Origin: Chelydra serpentina
Taxonomy: Eukaryota > Chordata > Testudines > Chelydridae
Assembly: GCA_037349315.1 (NCBI GenBank)
Contig: JBAIAC010000059.1
Location: 21,174,501 to 21,238,500, forward strand
Direction: 5' to 3'
Length of the DNA stretch: 64,000 nt
The notes under the pieces are model-generated. The model did no database searches, was not told the DNA's origin, and saw nothing but the letters and a program-made list of their open reading frames with translations. Positions 1 to 12,908 of this stretch are shown here, piece by piece (within the stretch, counting starts at the first letter, position 1; every line of letters begins with the position of its first letter). The position numbers and the translations under genes are program-made.

Positions 1-1603
1 TGGAGTGTTTTGCCCTTCACTTTTATCATTCATTCACCCTTTCAAATGCATTCCCTTGAGGGTTAACCCTAAGTAAAGTTCATTTCCACGGTGAGGACGG
101 AGACAAGGAGTCCAGTGGTGAAAGAGGTTCCATGCTGTTGTTCGCGAAGATGCAGATCTGTTTGTTTCTGCCCGTTTCTTGCTGAAGAATGGCCATTTGA
201 TAGGTGATTGCCCATCAACTTCGATGACGCCTGGCTAGAGGCATCAGCTTGTCCTTTGTCTATGACAAACTGGTTTACCCAGACTTGTCTGGTAAACACA
301 TTTCAGACCTAATTTTAGCTTATGTTTATAACTTTACATGTAATGTTGCTACACACATTCCACCGTGATATTATTGACCAATGAGTTTTTAGTTTTCAAA
401 TGATACCTCGCAAGGCATATTTTGTACAAAGATTATAACAATAGTGTGTAGTATGTGAATACAGGGGTGCATTCGGTCACAGTGGGTAAACTGAAAGGCA
501 GAAAATAGAGCAATCTTTGATTTAGGCAACATACCCTTTTGCATTAGTGACTAACCTTGACAGGGTCCCTACTAAACAGAACCTTGAAATGATGTTGCAG
601 TCTTGTGCTATAGAACTTATTGACAGCTGCCACTCAACTTCTGATAACCTACAGCAAACGCTCCAGTGAATTCATACCTGAACTGGAAACACAAACTGTT
701 GTATTGGGAGGCCTAGATTTGAGGAGAGGCTTTGAGATTTTGCACATCAGGTTGGTGGAAGAAGTTAATGCCAGAGCTGATGCTTTCAGTCTCCCAACGC
801 AAGTGTCTTAAATCATGGTAAATGACCAACATCTCCTATGTGAGGTATGTGAGAAGGTATTAAGTAACCAAAGAAGAAAAGTACCCAAGGAAAGATGTAG
901 GAAAGTTACCCAGAACAGTTGGAGACATTCTCTCTCTGTCTCAACCAGAAATCATTCAGTTTTATATTTGAAATAAGATAATCACATTTTTGTACTAACT
1001 TGCCTCAATTTGTTCCATAGCTCTCTTTCTTATGCTCCTCCTATAGTTCCAGATAGCAGTTTAATAGCAATACTACTCTTTCTGCTTTAGTTCTAGTCAA
1101 CAGTGTTCTGGTACCTGCAGTACTGTGAAACCTCAACAGTGTGTGCATTTGTTGGAGTTATTGATTTTCACGGGTCTCTCCCAATATAATATACAAATGT
1201 ACAAACAGTACAGTCTGTTTCTCCCGTCATGTATGTCGGCAATGTGACAGCATTGTGCTCCTGTAACCAGAATAGCTCAACCACTGCATCTTTTGCAGAC
1301 AGCTATTCATTGGACAGTCATGTCTAGTGCACAGATTTCTTTTTAACAGTTATGAATTCCTGATGAATTTAAACAATCCACTTATGCTCTGGTAAGGGGC
1401 TAGATTCCATGGTAGTTACAGTTCCTAGTATGTGGGAGATGCATACTTTCAGATGCCACGTTACCCCTTTAAATGCCTTACAAGGCAGCCTTTACATCAC
1501 ACTGGTCTACCACAATATACACAGTGCATTACCTCAGACCAGGATTGATGAGAAAAGCAGTCCTAAAAACAAGGCAGAAACTAGAGAGAGTACGCTACCA
1601 ATG
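1..1603. other. Unique non-coding sequence, no gene
   Basis: I see no gene, exon with convincing splice signals, or recognisable repeat here. Reading frames are short (76 codons or fewer) and overlap in several frames. The stretch is AT-rich and could be intronic or intergenic. Confidence 0.6.
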
Positions 1604-1781
1604 AAGAGGGATAGCTCAGTGGTTTGAGCATTGGCCTACTAAACCCAGGATTGTGAGTTCAATCCTTGAGGGAGCCATTTAGGGATCTGGGGCAAAAATT
1701 GGGGATTGGTCCTGCTTTGAGCAGGAGGTTGGACTAGATGACCTCCTAAGGTCCCTTCCAACCCTGATATTCTATGATTCT
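1604..1781 (+). mobile_element. tRNA-derived SINE (tortoise pol III/Cry type)
   Basis: The 5' part is tRNA-like: an A box (tagctcagtgg) is followed about 40 bases later by a B box (gagttcaatcc). The 3' part reads through the CR1-type tail (ggttggactagatgacctcc, then cccttccaaccctgatattc) and ends in the short attctatgattct repeat typical of CR1-mobilised SINEs. This head-plus-tail structure is that of the SINE family described from tortoises and other cryptodiran turtles. It is a non-autonomous retroposon copied by CR1 reverse transcriptase, not a tRNA gene. A near-identical copy lies in the other orientation near 43.1 kb. Confidence 0.9.
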
Positions 1782-3499
1782 AAGAGAGAAGACACTCACC
1801 TTCACTTCTGTGGCTTGTTTAGGTCTTATGATGTTTCCCAGGAAAACCTGGTGGGGAGGGGAAAGACAGAAAAAAAACCCCAACATTATCCAAAATCTGA
1901 AGTTAAAACACCAGAAAGCTGTGAGAGCGCAGAAATCATATATATGCCAGATAAGAAAAGCGTGCCCAGGAAGTGACTGCAAACTCCACAGATGCAAAAG
2001 AAATATCACGTCAAGGTTATTTAACCCAAATAAGCCCAGATACGACAAACTAATACATGCATTTAACTTTATTTACAAGGTCAATGGGACTAGAGCACAT
2101 TGTGACAGTTTGGGGGCTATATCTGAGTGTGCTATATTTCAGCCTCCATTTTGAGGGCAACCATGATTATGTCCGTCACTGTGTACCGTAACTGCCATGT
2201 TGAATTGCATCAGCACTCATGTTAGGGAGCCTGGGGCCTAGGTGTGTGACCCTGAAGGAGAGAGAGCCATCAAAAGACCATCAGCCCATTGAACAGCCTG
2301 ATTTTCAATGACACTCTGTCAACATGGGTTGGATCATGGAAAATCCCAAGCACAAGAAGAGAAGCAGGAAAAGGCACAACAGACTGCTTTTAAAAATACA
2401 CACTCTCCAGCAAGGGAGACACCCCATCACCAACATAAACTATCCTGGGAATCAATGACTCTGGAAAAGACTCGGGGCATGGTAGATAATCAATTGAACA
2501 TGATGTTTCAGCGCAGTGCTGTGGCCAAAAAGGCTCTTACTAGATCCATGTACTGCACTTCGCAGAATATGACCCTGATCTTGACTGGGGCCTGTAGAAG
2601 CAACTGTAATTCAAATATAACAACACACGCACACCCAGAGTCTCTTCCCTGTGTATCTTTCAGTAAGACTCTCAGAATTGCATCTGTGATAGCATGGAGC
2701 TATTGTTATTCAAATTCACCATTTCGACCTAATTGCAAATTCAACATTAGACACTTTATTTAATAATCAAATAGGAGAAGATGGTTAGGAAAGGGCAAGT
2801 CCTTGTTTAAAAACACATATCTATATTATAATATCCTCAAACCTGCCAGGAATAAATTACATTTCCACTGAAATGTTCTTCCATTGCTGTAACAATTTTA
2901 CTGACAACAAACAAAGATTGCCAATGGCCTACAGAGGTGCAGTAAGATCTCATCTTTGGATTTAGAATTCAAAGCCTATTATACCCTCAAACATTTGCAA
3001 ACAATCCTGAGCAAGGACAAAATTTGAGGTCCTATAACTATGATGCCAATCATCTATGAGCTCTTTACAGGTTGGTGGTAGAGAAGAAAAAATGGGAGTA
3101 GAAAGGACGCTACCTCTGATGTCACAATTCCACCAGCCCATGAATTTGTAATAGGTAGGACCCATTCTTCAGTCAGTATAAATACAGCAACAACATTCTG
3201 AGGACAAAGTGAAAGGTAAACAGATTAAGTCTGATACTTCTGAAAAACTCTAGTTTTACAGCTCATCAGTGAAGAAAGCACCTTTCAAGCTGTGGAAGCT
3301 GCAGTTGCATTGATGTGCCCAAAAGATGTGGTTACAGGCTACTTTACATTACAAATCTGCATTTAAAAAGTACCTGCATAGTTATTTATTAAGTATTGCT
3401 ATTTAGTAGATGTACTGTGATGGTGTCTAGAGGCCCCAATCCAGGCCCCACTCTTGCTTGGTGCTGCATATACAAGTAAGAAAGAGTGGATGGGATTAT
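1782..3499. other. Unique non-coding sequence, no gene
   Basis: I find no gene or confidently named repeat. The frame at 2308-2763 (151 codons) has no recognisable domain or signal and looks like chance. Confidence 0.5.
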
Positions 3500-3640
3500 T
3501 ATAGCCACTGCTTAATTGCATTGCCTATCCCCTACATTTATTTATCAAGTACTGGGACTGTATTGTGTTAGGTGCTGTACACGCAAACCAGTATAAGAAG
3601 AGATAGTTCCTGCCCCACAGAGTTTATGGTCAACAGGCGG
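3500..3640 (+). repeat. Old sauropsid interspersed repeat
   Basis: The wording 'ggtgctgtacacgcaaac...agttcctgccccacagag' belongs to an old dispersed repeat also seen at 22555-22690, 54540-54660 and 56090-56190, and reversed at 22378-22460 and 36145-36260. I do not know its formal family name. Confidence 0.5.
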
Positions 3641-4466
3641 ATACTGTTACCAGATTTGCCCGTTACTTTGGGGTACACTCATTTATTAGGGTTACTCTTC
3701 GGGGGGGAGGGGGTGTTCTATAATTCTATCACTGTACTGCTTGTGTCACTTGTCTTCTCATATGGAGCTCTACTCCCTTCTGCAAGTTCCCTCCCAATGG
3801 AGCTATCCAGCAGGACCTAAGTTCCCCAGGCCTGGGTTCTTCCAGTCCCAGAATCAGATGAACACACGCACACATTAACAGAGCACATCTGAGAGAACTG
3901 GGTTAATCGGCACTCCCAAGCTCACAATGCAATTAGGCAGCTTCAGTATTTTGGATACCAATAAAGGATTTATTACTATAATTGGTCTGATCACTACTGA
4001 GCTGGGTGTGTGCAGACTTGGGTTCATTAATCTGGAGCAGAGATCCCCTATCATGCAGTGCTTTCCTGCTTTGCTGGTCCCAGAGTTCAGTGCAGTTCTT
4101 GCTTTGGAATCTGTTCTCCATTCTGTATGCTAATGGAGATACCTCCCTGTCCCATCTTTGATGCAAATGAGGCTAGGGGAGTTTCCTTAATCATGTCACC
4201 CTTGTCTGGAGGGGTTTAGGTGCGTCTCCCACTGCCTTTTCATTGCTTTTTGAAAGGCTTTCTTCTGATCGGCTTTGGTTCAAGCAGAGGCTGGTGCGGG
4301 GGGTGGGGCCTTCTGTGAGTCAGACAGGCTGGGTACTGCGCCCTGGTTCCCCAAGAACACAGAGCTGATAGATAACAATACAATGTTTGTACTTACTAAA
4401 CAGTTGATAAGTAGCTTTGCCAACTACAAACATTAAAAGCCATACGTCAGTCCCTCCCTCACACCA
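3641..4466. mobile_element. Putative LTR (solo LTR remnant)
   Basis: The block starts TGTTACC and ends near CTCACACCA, consistent with TG...CA ends. It carries AATAAA-type signals on both strands around 3960-3974. Its style resembles chelonian retroviral or gypsy LTRs. No gag, pol or env frame accompanies it and I could not match flanking target duplications, so the borders and orientation (minus preferred) are tentative. Confidence 0.35.
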
Positions 4467-4479
4467 CCATGGAATCTGT

Positions 4480-4733
4480 CTTAAAAACCATGGGATTATT
4501 TTAAAAAAGAATAAATTGGGGTTTATTTTTATTTGCCTTCTGGGTTTCTGAGCCTTTAGGGGTCACTTGGATCACTTTGTCAAGCTTTTCTCTGCAACCA
4601 TAAAGGTCAGAAACGTACGTTAATACAAGTTGAAATTCTCATGTAATCATTTAACTCCATGAGCTGGGGCTTTAAGTAACTTATCCAATATTGCAAGACT
4701 TGAAATGAAATCATGAAAGTTGGCAGCACTCCA
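4480..4733 (-). mobile_element. Small DNA transposon, truncated at one end
   Basis: It shares ordered blocks with 44946-45232: 'ccttctgggtttctgagcctttagggg', 'aagcttttctctgcaaccat' and 'gagctggggcttt'. It ends in gttggcagcact, the partner of the left-end gccaac motif in the other copy. The left end here is degraded or missing. Confidence 0.6.
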
Positions 4734-4938
4734 TAATGGATCCATGAAGGGCAACTGACATGCATTTTATGAACAGTCTGCACTCTCACGGATTTTGCTA
4801 GAGAGACAGACCCTCTTCACATGTTAAGATAACTGTCCCAGCTGGATACACCTAAATATATAAATTACCATTGTCTGAATATTCATAATCTCATGAAATC
4901 TGCTATGAGGCCACTATAGGGAGAAACTGTAAGCTTTC

Positions 4939-5243
4939 TCTAAGGGCTTGTCTTCACTACCCGCCGGATCGGCAGGGAGCAATCGATCTATCGGGGATCG
5001 ATTTATCGCGTCTCGTTTAGACGCGCTTAATCGATCCCCGAACGCGCTCCTCGTCGACTCCGGAAATCCACCTCGGTGAAAGGCGGAAGCGGAGTCGACG
5101 GGGGAGCGGCAGCGATCGACTCGTCGCCATTCTCATGGCCAGGTAAGTCAATTACGATACGCCAACTTCAGCTACGTTATTCACGTAGCTGAAGTTGTGT
5201 ATCGTAGATTGACACCCCCCGCCAGTGTAGCCCAGGTCTAAGG
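4939..5243 (+). mobile_element. hAT-type MITE, about 290 bp
   Basis: The same 7 bases (tctaagg) flank both sides (4939-4945 and 5237-5243). The ends are loosely inverted (cttgtcttcac and gtgtagcccag). The interior holds nested palindromes: the cgatcgat-like left block around 4980-5035 and a 13-base arm pair cttcagctacgtt/cacgtagctgaag near 5167-5196. No transposase frame is present, so it is non-autonomous. Relatives occur at 16297-16895 (two copies) and 32390-32683. Confidence 0.8.
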
Positions 5244-6764
5244 CAGACTCTTCAAGAGTGTAAGCAAAACAAGTTCAGATATGCTTTCATAAGATGCATT
5301 GGAGATAATACTATGAGACCAACACTAAATGGTGCGGGGGCAAAAGAACAAAAGAGACCAACCCTGTTGAGAGAAGTGACCCAGATGTTTTGGGAGACCA
5401 GAGGACACTGCTCTTCCTAGGACAGCCTGCTATGAACCGGGAGGTAGGGAAAGGACCAAGGAAAAGGCAGAAGTGGATTTGCATGTGAAATTACAGCTAC
5501 CACCATTTAACCTTTGTCACTTATGTTCCGTGACCCATAGTAGTACTATTCCCCACAAGAACATAGAGTAAATAATTTTCTTTGTTCCTTTCTTCTCTTC
5601 CATAAATAAACAGCACATTGTGTAACCTGTAGCTGTAATTTGGATTTGTGCCTTAATATTAGAAGGAACACGTGCTGCCTGTGAGTCGGAGATGATTATA
5701 CAGGCTCGGTCTTCTGAAGAGAAAAAAAATCCACCAATCTAGCCAAGCTAAGGTCACAGAAACAGGGCATGGGAGAAACCATGGACCTAAAACATACCAC
5801 AAATGACTGTAAGGAACCCTTACAGGCATAGAGGGACACTGACCTCAGCCACTGGGGATCCAGAGACCAGCTGCAACAGTAACTAAAAAATAGAGGCATT
5901 CTCACACAGAAAGTCATGTTGTTACAACAGAAGAGTTTGGGCTTCAATCCACAACCAAAAGGAAGTTCAGAGTTAGGGTTTTAAATCTGTGTCTAGGGAC
6001 TGTCAATGATATGGTCCCTGAATCAGGAGGCTCTCATGGTTTAGGAGGTCACTGGCATCCCTCGATGGAATTATGTCGCATGAAGTTAAATAGTTGATTA
6101 TCTGTTCTTACTTTGTCTAACTTATGAAAGCCTCACTAAATATAGAATGCTCTGAACTATCCACATCCTGCAAGTTTTCATAAATTAGGGAGATAAAATC
6201 TAATCCTGGCTGATGTTTTTGTTACACAGAGATGCTATGGAGTTTTCAGGGTAGTTGATTTTTACCACACTAACTTTGCAGACCTCAGAGCTAAACCCTG
6301 GAAAGGGCAGGCTGGGTGATGTGGGGGATGAGAAGTCTATTCCTCCTTCTCAGCAGGCAGAAATTCCCAAAGCATCTCCTTTGTTAGTTCAGGGCTGTCT
6401 CATTGTAAATCAGTGTTCATCCAGAGGGACGTGAGAGACAGAAAACACCCAGGAGAGAAGGAGTGGATTTGATTCTAAAATGGCTTTCCACTCAACCCCA
6501 GCAATATGGAAATGAAAGATAAGGACTTCCAACACCCAGGGGCTAAGGGGTACATTGTACGCTGAACATGTGTCCACACAAACACAGGCAGTGCCTAACT
6601 CTCATTAATGTTAATGGGAGTTGAGCATGCACAAAAAGGAAGACAACAGAGCCACTGTTTTCACACTAGGTTGTAGGGGAGGGAAGCACATGCTGTTTAA
6701 TTTTCCTCCAACACCTTCAGGGAGAGTCCATTACCGTGTTCACTAGGAGAAAATGAAATGGAAC
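5244..6764. other. Unique non-coding sequence, no gene
   Basis: No gene seen. A short fragment near 6590-6640 with 'cattaatgttaatggga' may be an old palindromic repeat. Confidence 0.5.
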
Positions 6765-6925
6765 AGAAACAGGTGCCAATTAGCTGAAGCCATTCACATT
6801 ACAACATCATTCAACAAGTCCCTATCTGTAGCTGCATTAATTCATGCCTCTGCTGGTCTATATGAATAAGGCAAGCTAATTACATTAGCAGGCAGCAAGA
6901 TCTATGGCTAAATAACTGTAAAATC
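6765..6925. promoter_or_regulatory. Candidate enhancer: homeodomain-site cluster
   Basis: Within 160 bases I see CAGGTG (E-box), CAATTAG, ATTAATTCATGC, CTAATTACATTAG and GGCTAAATAA, all matching generic homeodomain or bHLH sites, and no repeat signature. Such density is seen in conserved developmental enhancers. This is inference; no cross-species alignment was possible. Confidence 0.3.
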
Positions 6926-7339
6926 GTAAACAAAATGACAAAAACGAAAAACAAATAATAAAACTTGCAACAAAGACACAGTACAAGGAGGCTCTGACTG
7001 TGAAGGATCAAGAGCATATGTCCTGTGGGACACAGAGCGAGACAGGAACGAATACCTCCTAGGACAGGAATGCATGCTTCAGCTACCAGAAAGGGATGGA
7101 ATAGCTCCCAGCTGGGTTAGTTCCATGTGGCATTCAGAGCAGCTCAGAATGCTGTGTGATATTTGATGAATGATATCAGCAATACACTCCTCTAGCTCCT
7201 CTTCAACCCCAAGGTTCATGTGTACATTTCCACCATTCATTCCTTCTACCATTACAAGTGTCTTCTAAATGTACCAGGAACTACACGTAGATTTTCTCAA
7301 AATGGACCAACCACCAGACAGACTCTCAGAGCGAAATTC
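6926..7339. other. Unique non-coding sequence, no gene
   Basis: AT-rich sequence without a supported gene or repeat. Confidence 0.5.
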
Positions 7340-7440
7340 TCAGTTGGTATAAAGTGGGGCAGCGCCACTGAAGTCAACAGAGCTACACCGATTCACACTA
7401 GCCGAGAATCTGACTCATGGCACTGGTCAAATCACTTAAG
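7340..7440. repeat. Short palindromic dispersed repeat
   Basis: A degraded hairpin of the form 'ttctcagttggtataaa...gaagtcaa...gagctacaccgattcacac...gagaatct'. Same family as 11115-11215, 20150-20225, 23694-23780 and 28636-28705. Confidence 0.55.
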
Positions 7441-7659
7441 GATGCCGAGGCAGACAGCTTATCTGTAAAACAGAGATTGTATTACTTACCTGTCAGAGAT
7501 ACACGGAAAGCTCATTGGTTAATGACTGCCTCATAATACTTTGAAAAATGTAAAAGTGCTGTATACGGTCAGACTTTGACTTTGATTATTATTACTATTT
7601 CACTCGGTCACTTCAAATTATGTTTAATACTGCAGCTTTTTACTGAAGTCACATCCATA

Positions 7660-7818
7660 CATCTTATGCAATTCAGCCCAATAATACACATTTCTAAGAT
7701 ACTGCTGACGCCGACACACGGAACATAGTGTGGACATGTGAGTGATTTCATTACTGTGATGGCTGTACATCGACGTAACTTAAGTCGACTTAATTTTGTA
7801 GTGTAAACTTGACCTATA
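7660..7818 (-). mobile_element. MITE fragment, one end
   Basis: The right end (cttaattttgtagtgtaaacttgacct) has the form of a hAT-MITE terminus reading taggtcaagtttacac on the minus strand, and the inner part has palindromic cgacgtaacttaagtcg. The other end was not found, so it is partial. Confidence 0.45.
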
Positions 7819-7834
7819 AGCCAGATGGAGATCA

Positions 7835-8499
7835 CATTAGGTGAGCAAACTTTTTGGCCCAAGGGCCACATCAGGGTTGCAAAACTGTATGGAGGGCCGG
7901 GTAGGGAAGGCTGTGCCTCCCCAAACAGCCTGGCCCCTGCCCCCTATCCACTCCCTCCCACTTACCGCCCCCTCACGGGACCTTCCCCACCCCTAACACA
8001 CCCCAGGATCCCACCCCCTATTCAACCCCTCTGCTACCTGTCCCCTGACTGCCCTGACCCCTATCCACACAAGGAACAGGCCCCCGGGACTCCCATGCTT
8101 ATCCCACCGCCCCGCCCCCCACCTCCCACCTCCCCATCCCCTGACCACTCCCCCCACAGAACCTCCGCCCCATCCAACCGCTCCCTGCTCCCTGTCCCTG
8201 GACTGCCCCCCCTGACCCTCTGCCCCTTATCCAAACCCCCGGCCCCCTTACCATGCCACTCAGAGCAGCATGTCTGGCAGCCGCACGGCCTGGCTGGAGC
8301 CAGACAGGCTGGCGCGCTGCCCCACAGGAGCGCACAGCCTTGCTGCCCAGAACGCTGCCTGCGCGGCGGTGTGGCTACGGGGAAGAGTGATAGTGGGGTA
8401 GGGGCCAGGGTCTAGCCTCCCTGGCTGGGAGCTCAGGGGCTGGACAGGATGGTCCCACGGGCCAGATGTGGCCCACGAGCCGTAGTTTGCCCACCTCTG
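7835..8499 (+). mobile_element. hAT-type element with ggtgggcaaact ends
   Basis: The left end reads ggtgagcaaactttttggcc and the right end reads agtttgcccacctctg, inverted versions of the same terminus. The interior is very C-rich from 7915 to 8270, then GC-rich. A reversed, more G-rich copy occupies 29180-29891. The long frames on both strands across this element are by-products of composition and encode no transposase. Confidence 0.85.
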
Positions 8500-8705
8500 C
8501 ACTAGAACACAGTAGGAGTGACACAGAATGGTATTAAACTCAGAACTTCTTTATTGGGTTTAAAAAGGAATGGTGATGGTGTTAAATTAGCATATATAGG
8601 CTTCTCCAATTATGTGGGTTTTCTAAAAGGCTTTGAATTTAGGAGAGTCCTGCTTTTCACCCTAGAATAGGGAGGTTGTTTTACGACTAGGGGGACAGTA
8701 TGAGG

Positions 8706-8798
8706 CACAGGCGCCGACTCCGTGGGTGCTCCGGGGCTGGAGTTGGGGGGGGCGGGGGCGCAAGCACCCACCGGCATCGACAAAAGTCGGCGCCTATG
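8706..8798. mobile_element. hAT-type MITE, 93 bp (cataggcgccgact ends)
   Basis: The termini are cacaggcgccgact and agtcggcgcctatg, inverted with one mismatch. Exact 8-base target duplications gtatgagg lie at 8698-8705 and 8799-8806. It is an internally deleted relative of the elements at 33191-34017 and 59665-59956. Confidence 0.92.
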
Positions 8799-9114
8799 GT
8801 ATGAGGAAAATGGAAGAAGAAAAAGATAAGCGGCAAGGCTAGCATCATCAGAACAGCAAAGGGAGTAATGTGGAAATGATAAGAAGCAAAAGCAGAGATG
8901 CAGGTTTTATAAATATTGTCTATAGATGTTTTCACGTTATTTACAACTCCGTAATAATTATTTTGTAGAGAAAACAGAGGAAACATTGTGATTGCTCCAA
9001 AGAATTTATAAGTCGTGGCCCTGATTCTGTGAATGCTTAACATTATGCGCTGTGGGTGAAATCCTGACATGCCCCCCCCTGCTTTCTCCCCCTCCCCCCC
9101 ACACACACACAGAT

Positions 9115-9190
9115 GGGATTTTTGCCATTGACTTCAGTGGGGCCAGGATTCCGAAAGTCAATGGAACTTCACACCATGGAAAAAGTTAAG
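9115..9190. repeat. Short palindromic dispersed repeat
   Basis: The arms ccattgacttcagtgggg and gtcaatggaacttc flank a 'ggccaggatt' centre. This is an old, very common hairpin-type repeat in sauropsids. Confidence 0.5.
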
Positions 9191-9200
9191 CACATAACTA

Positions 9201-9902
9201 AGGCCTGGTCTACATGAGAAAATATTTTATGAAAAACTGAGGTTGTTGTTATGGAAAAATGAATGCACCAATTATGTACCCTGCAAAACAGAGGACAAAC
9301 ATATACTCAGATATTTGGTAACTATTTATTCAATATACAGACAAAATACATTCACCTTCAAAAACCCCAGCACATCCATCCAATTATTTTTTTGAATATT
9401 TATACATATTTAGCAGACCACATATATTAGATTTCACTCACTAGAAATGACATGTCATGAGTAAAGATGCTCATTCTGTAATATGGAACACCTTGTTAAA
9501 TGGAGAGATCTGATAACTATATTACTGTTTAATGTTTCTCTACACAAAAAACAAGAATCATTACAACAGCGAGCTTATCTCTGATAGTTACATGGCAAGG
9601 ATTTGTAAACTTGTTAAAACTTCCTAAATAAATAAATAGTTTAAAAGAATTTTTTTCTAGTATAGCAATACAGGCAAATTCTCCTAGCATATATGCACCT
9701 TATACTGACAAAAAATTTGCTTTTGCCAATATAGTTTATATTGGTTCAGTGAGCAAAATACGCTATATGGGCAAAAGCACTTCTATGCTGGTATAACTGT
9801 ATCTACACTAGGGCTATTGACAGCATAGAAATGTCATAAAAATATCCGACTCTCAACCAAATTTACTATACTGGCAAAAGTTTCTAATGTAGACCTGACC
9901 TA
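9201..9902. mobile_element. Non-autonomous DNA transposon, about 700 bp
   Basis: The left end taaggcctggtctacat is matched by an inverted right end atgtagacctgaccta. The interior is AT-rich with 'ggcaaaagc...tgctggtataactg' phrases often repeated in chelonian MITEs. There is no transposase frame. Confidence 0.65.
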
Positions 9903-11114
9903 AGTAGGATTTGGGCCTTCAAGACACAAAATACAAATCAAGACCCAACATGCTACATGACCAGATGATGGACTTAGCAGACGGAAGGGTGGTGGTGTTT
10001 TTTTCCCTTCTTTTTTAATATTTTTAAGCAAATCTTTGTGTAGCCATTTAAATACATATCACTATATGAATGCAATGGGATTTTAATATTAATGAAATTC
10101 TATTCTATTGGACACTGCACATAACCCGCAAAAATCCCAATGTACACAGGCAAATAAAGTCCATCAACTGATACAAGCTAAGTGACATTTATATGTTCAA
10201 GAGATTAATTAAATGAATTCACTGCTCTTAAAAGGTAATTTACTGCAATTGAAGGTAAAAAGTTGACCTGTTTATCCACAGAATAGATTCAGCACAGGCA
10301 AAGTAATCTAAATTGTCATTTGTTATTTAATCAGAATTAAAACTAACCCAAAACTTAAAGGGTGAAATCTTAAGCATGTTGAAATCTATGGGAATTTTGT
10401 TGTTGACTTCAACAGGGCCAGGATTTCAAACAAAATACTTAAAATCTGAGCATGTTTGCATATTGTGGGACATTCAAAGTTGGTCCAGTTTTCACAAAAT
10501 GTTCATGTAAAATTGGATCACCACAGAGTGAAATTATTTTTGCTTCAAAACCATAGAAAGGTCTTTCTAGGTTTGCTCAGTCAAATAACCATTCATTTGA
10601 AATTTCAGTGATGCTGAAATGGACAAAATGAAGTTTCACTGAAGATTTTGTGAAATGTTTTCTACAATTTTGCATGACCTTACTTTAACAAACCCATGTC
10701 TTCAGAGGTGAAAGGTTAGTGTATTGGCCTGCTATGCCTGACGTTGGATTTCAGTCAGAAACCAACTGTATATTCTAAAAAATATTTTTAAAAATTTCTA
10801 CTTCAAAAAGTCGCTATCCAAAAATGCTACCAACTTACTGAAAAGATTAGTTCTCTGTCTGAATTCATGATCATATCAATCTGCTGCCTTTACTTACTTA
10901 AAATAAGTTTTTACTACTTACTCGTGGTAACCTTATTAGCATCAGCACAGCTACAGGAGAGTAACTTGGATTCTATTACATCTTGCATATAATCAACAGA
11001 ACCATTAATTAAGCTCTAATTGCAGAATCTTTATAGTTGGTGATGCTTTCAGACAGAAAGAGCCCAACCTGACACTCATTGCAGGTTAAGTTTGCCAAGT
11101 AACATAGGAATAAT
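9903..11114. other. AT-rich non-coding sequence, no gene
   Basis: No gene seen. A degraded palindromic repeat with 'cttaagcatg...gttgacttcaacagggccaggattt' lies at about 10360-10460. A run of homeodomain-like motifs (ccattaattaagctctaattgc) lies near 11000. Confidence 0.5.
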
Positions 11115-11215
11115 AGGCCTCATTCTGCACTACAATACACTTCTTTTACATCAACATAACGCAATGGAAGTACACTGGCACAAAACTGGTATAACATGGT
11201 ATCAGGCCCAATCTC
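11115..11215. repeat. Short palindromic dispersed repeat
   Basis: Begins aggcctcattctgcac and ends tatcaggccca, with tttacatcaacataacg and ctggtataac as degraded arms. Confidence 0.5.
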
Positions 11216-12908
11216 TTTTTTCACTGGGAAAAACCAAGCAGTCATCAAAAGAATAAATATGGTACCCCGGGATGTCATTTTTATAGAGTCAGTTTGCAAA
11301 TTAGAGCCCCATTATTTTAAGCATCTCCTCTATCTAAACTAATCTCCAGAACGTTACTCCTCGTTGAAGCATGTAAACCAAGCATAGCTGTTGCACTTGG
11401 GAGAAATAAGTTCCAGCATATGTATGGGAGTGGGAGAGGGATACTGTGTAGAACTGCAAAGCACAGTGCTGAAATCAAAAGCATTGCTGGTGCATTCTTC
11501 AAAGGAGCAGAAATCTAAGGTTTCTGGAAGTGAGACACATAATGTAACTAAATGTGGATCAGTTTCTACTAATAAGATCTCAGGAAACAGATGATGATCG
11601 TGCACCAGCAGCATTTGATGATTTTATGAATGCAGAGCATGAGTAGCAAAGTATGTGTGTATTTCTGTAGCATTGCTTTCTAGGGCGTCGTTACAGACTT
11701 TATTTTCAGATATTGATATTATTCGCACAGGAAAACTTTGCTTAATGTTCATTAAGTTTGCTCTGTTCTGCTTAAATATCATTTTCCTTAGACTGTTGAA
11801 AAACTAGCAAACACCCAGTTAAGGTCGACAAACATGCTTCTGTTTCTCTACCCACCTAGCAATCATGTAAAACTTATCAACTCTTGCCTATTACCGTCCT
11901 CTTTCCACAACTCGCTGTTAATACCCACGACCCAGTGAACTACCATACAGCCTGACCTCTGACATACATATGAAGACACGCCGTGATATAAAAAGCAGGA
12001 AATAAATGAACAATAGTATTTTGCATTTATACGGTACCGTTTCTTCCTCGCAACTCTCAGACATTTATTATGCCCCACAAAACCCTGTGCCCATTTCAGA
12101 GTCATGAAGGGACTGGAATTCTAGTTTCTGTTCTAACCACTAGACTAAACTCTTATAAATAATTAACCCAGCCCCTTCCATAAAGGATTTTGATGGAACA
12201 ACTGAGTAAGATGGTGTTGAAAGTAACAAAATCCAGCCAGGATCTCTGTCCCTCTGGGAATGTGCAACTCTAGGTCTGTGCAACTAAAGAAACTGCTCTT
12301 ATTTCATTGAAACTGTTTCAAGTTTGCAGCAAAGTAGCACCACTGAATTTTACGTTTCTATCAGAGGCCTTGAAGCCACCCTAGCAGCTGTGGACTGGAA
12401 TCCTCTCCTTCTACAAAGCATGCCACGGATAGAGTCCCTGACCATTCAGAAACCAGCAAGTCAAATCAAAGCTAATTTGCATGCATAAATATGTATATTA
12501 GAACACAATATTATCTCTCTTACAAACACACACACATCCTCCCTCCCTTTCTCTGTTTAGTGATTGTGACAGCAGGGAAATTATATACCGCAACTTCCAC
12601 TCCTCCTCCTTTACATTTGTTCCTACACAGCTAGTTCCCACAAACAGGGATAAGAACAGAGTTAATTTTCTCCACTCCCTGAAACTAGGATCCCGCCAAT
12701 GCATTTAATAGGGCTCAACATTTGAAATGGCACAAGGAACCTCGCCAGCCACTGTGGCATGCAATTTTTTGTTTAATTTCTTGCCTTTTTAACCTTGTTG
12801 CACAGGTTAAAGTGAGTAGATTATCAGATTGAAACAACAGGACATCTGACACTCCCTAGCCAGTGGAGAGTCCATTCCACACACTCACTCTCTTCCCTCC
12901 TCTCACAG
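11216..12908. other. Unique non-coding sequence, no gene
   Basis: No gene seen. A short remnant near 12095-12160 (ctgttctaaccactagactaaa) resembles an antisense MIR tRNA-like head, but too little remains to call it. Confidence 0.5.

Noticed and set aside
1604..1690. tRNA gene at the SINE head
   Set aside because: A and B boxes are present, but the sequence continues directly into the CR1-like tail and recurs at 43 kb, so it is a SINE.
7825..8415. Proline-rich 196-codon frame
   Set aside because: It covers the C-rich interior and left terminus of a hAT element; no transposase motif.
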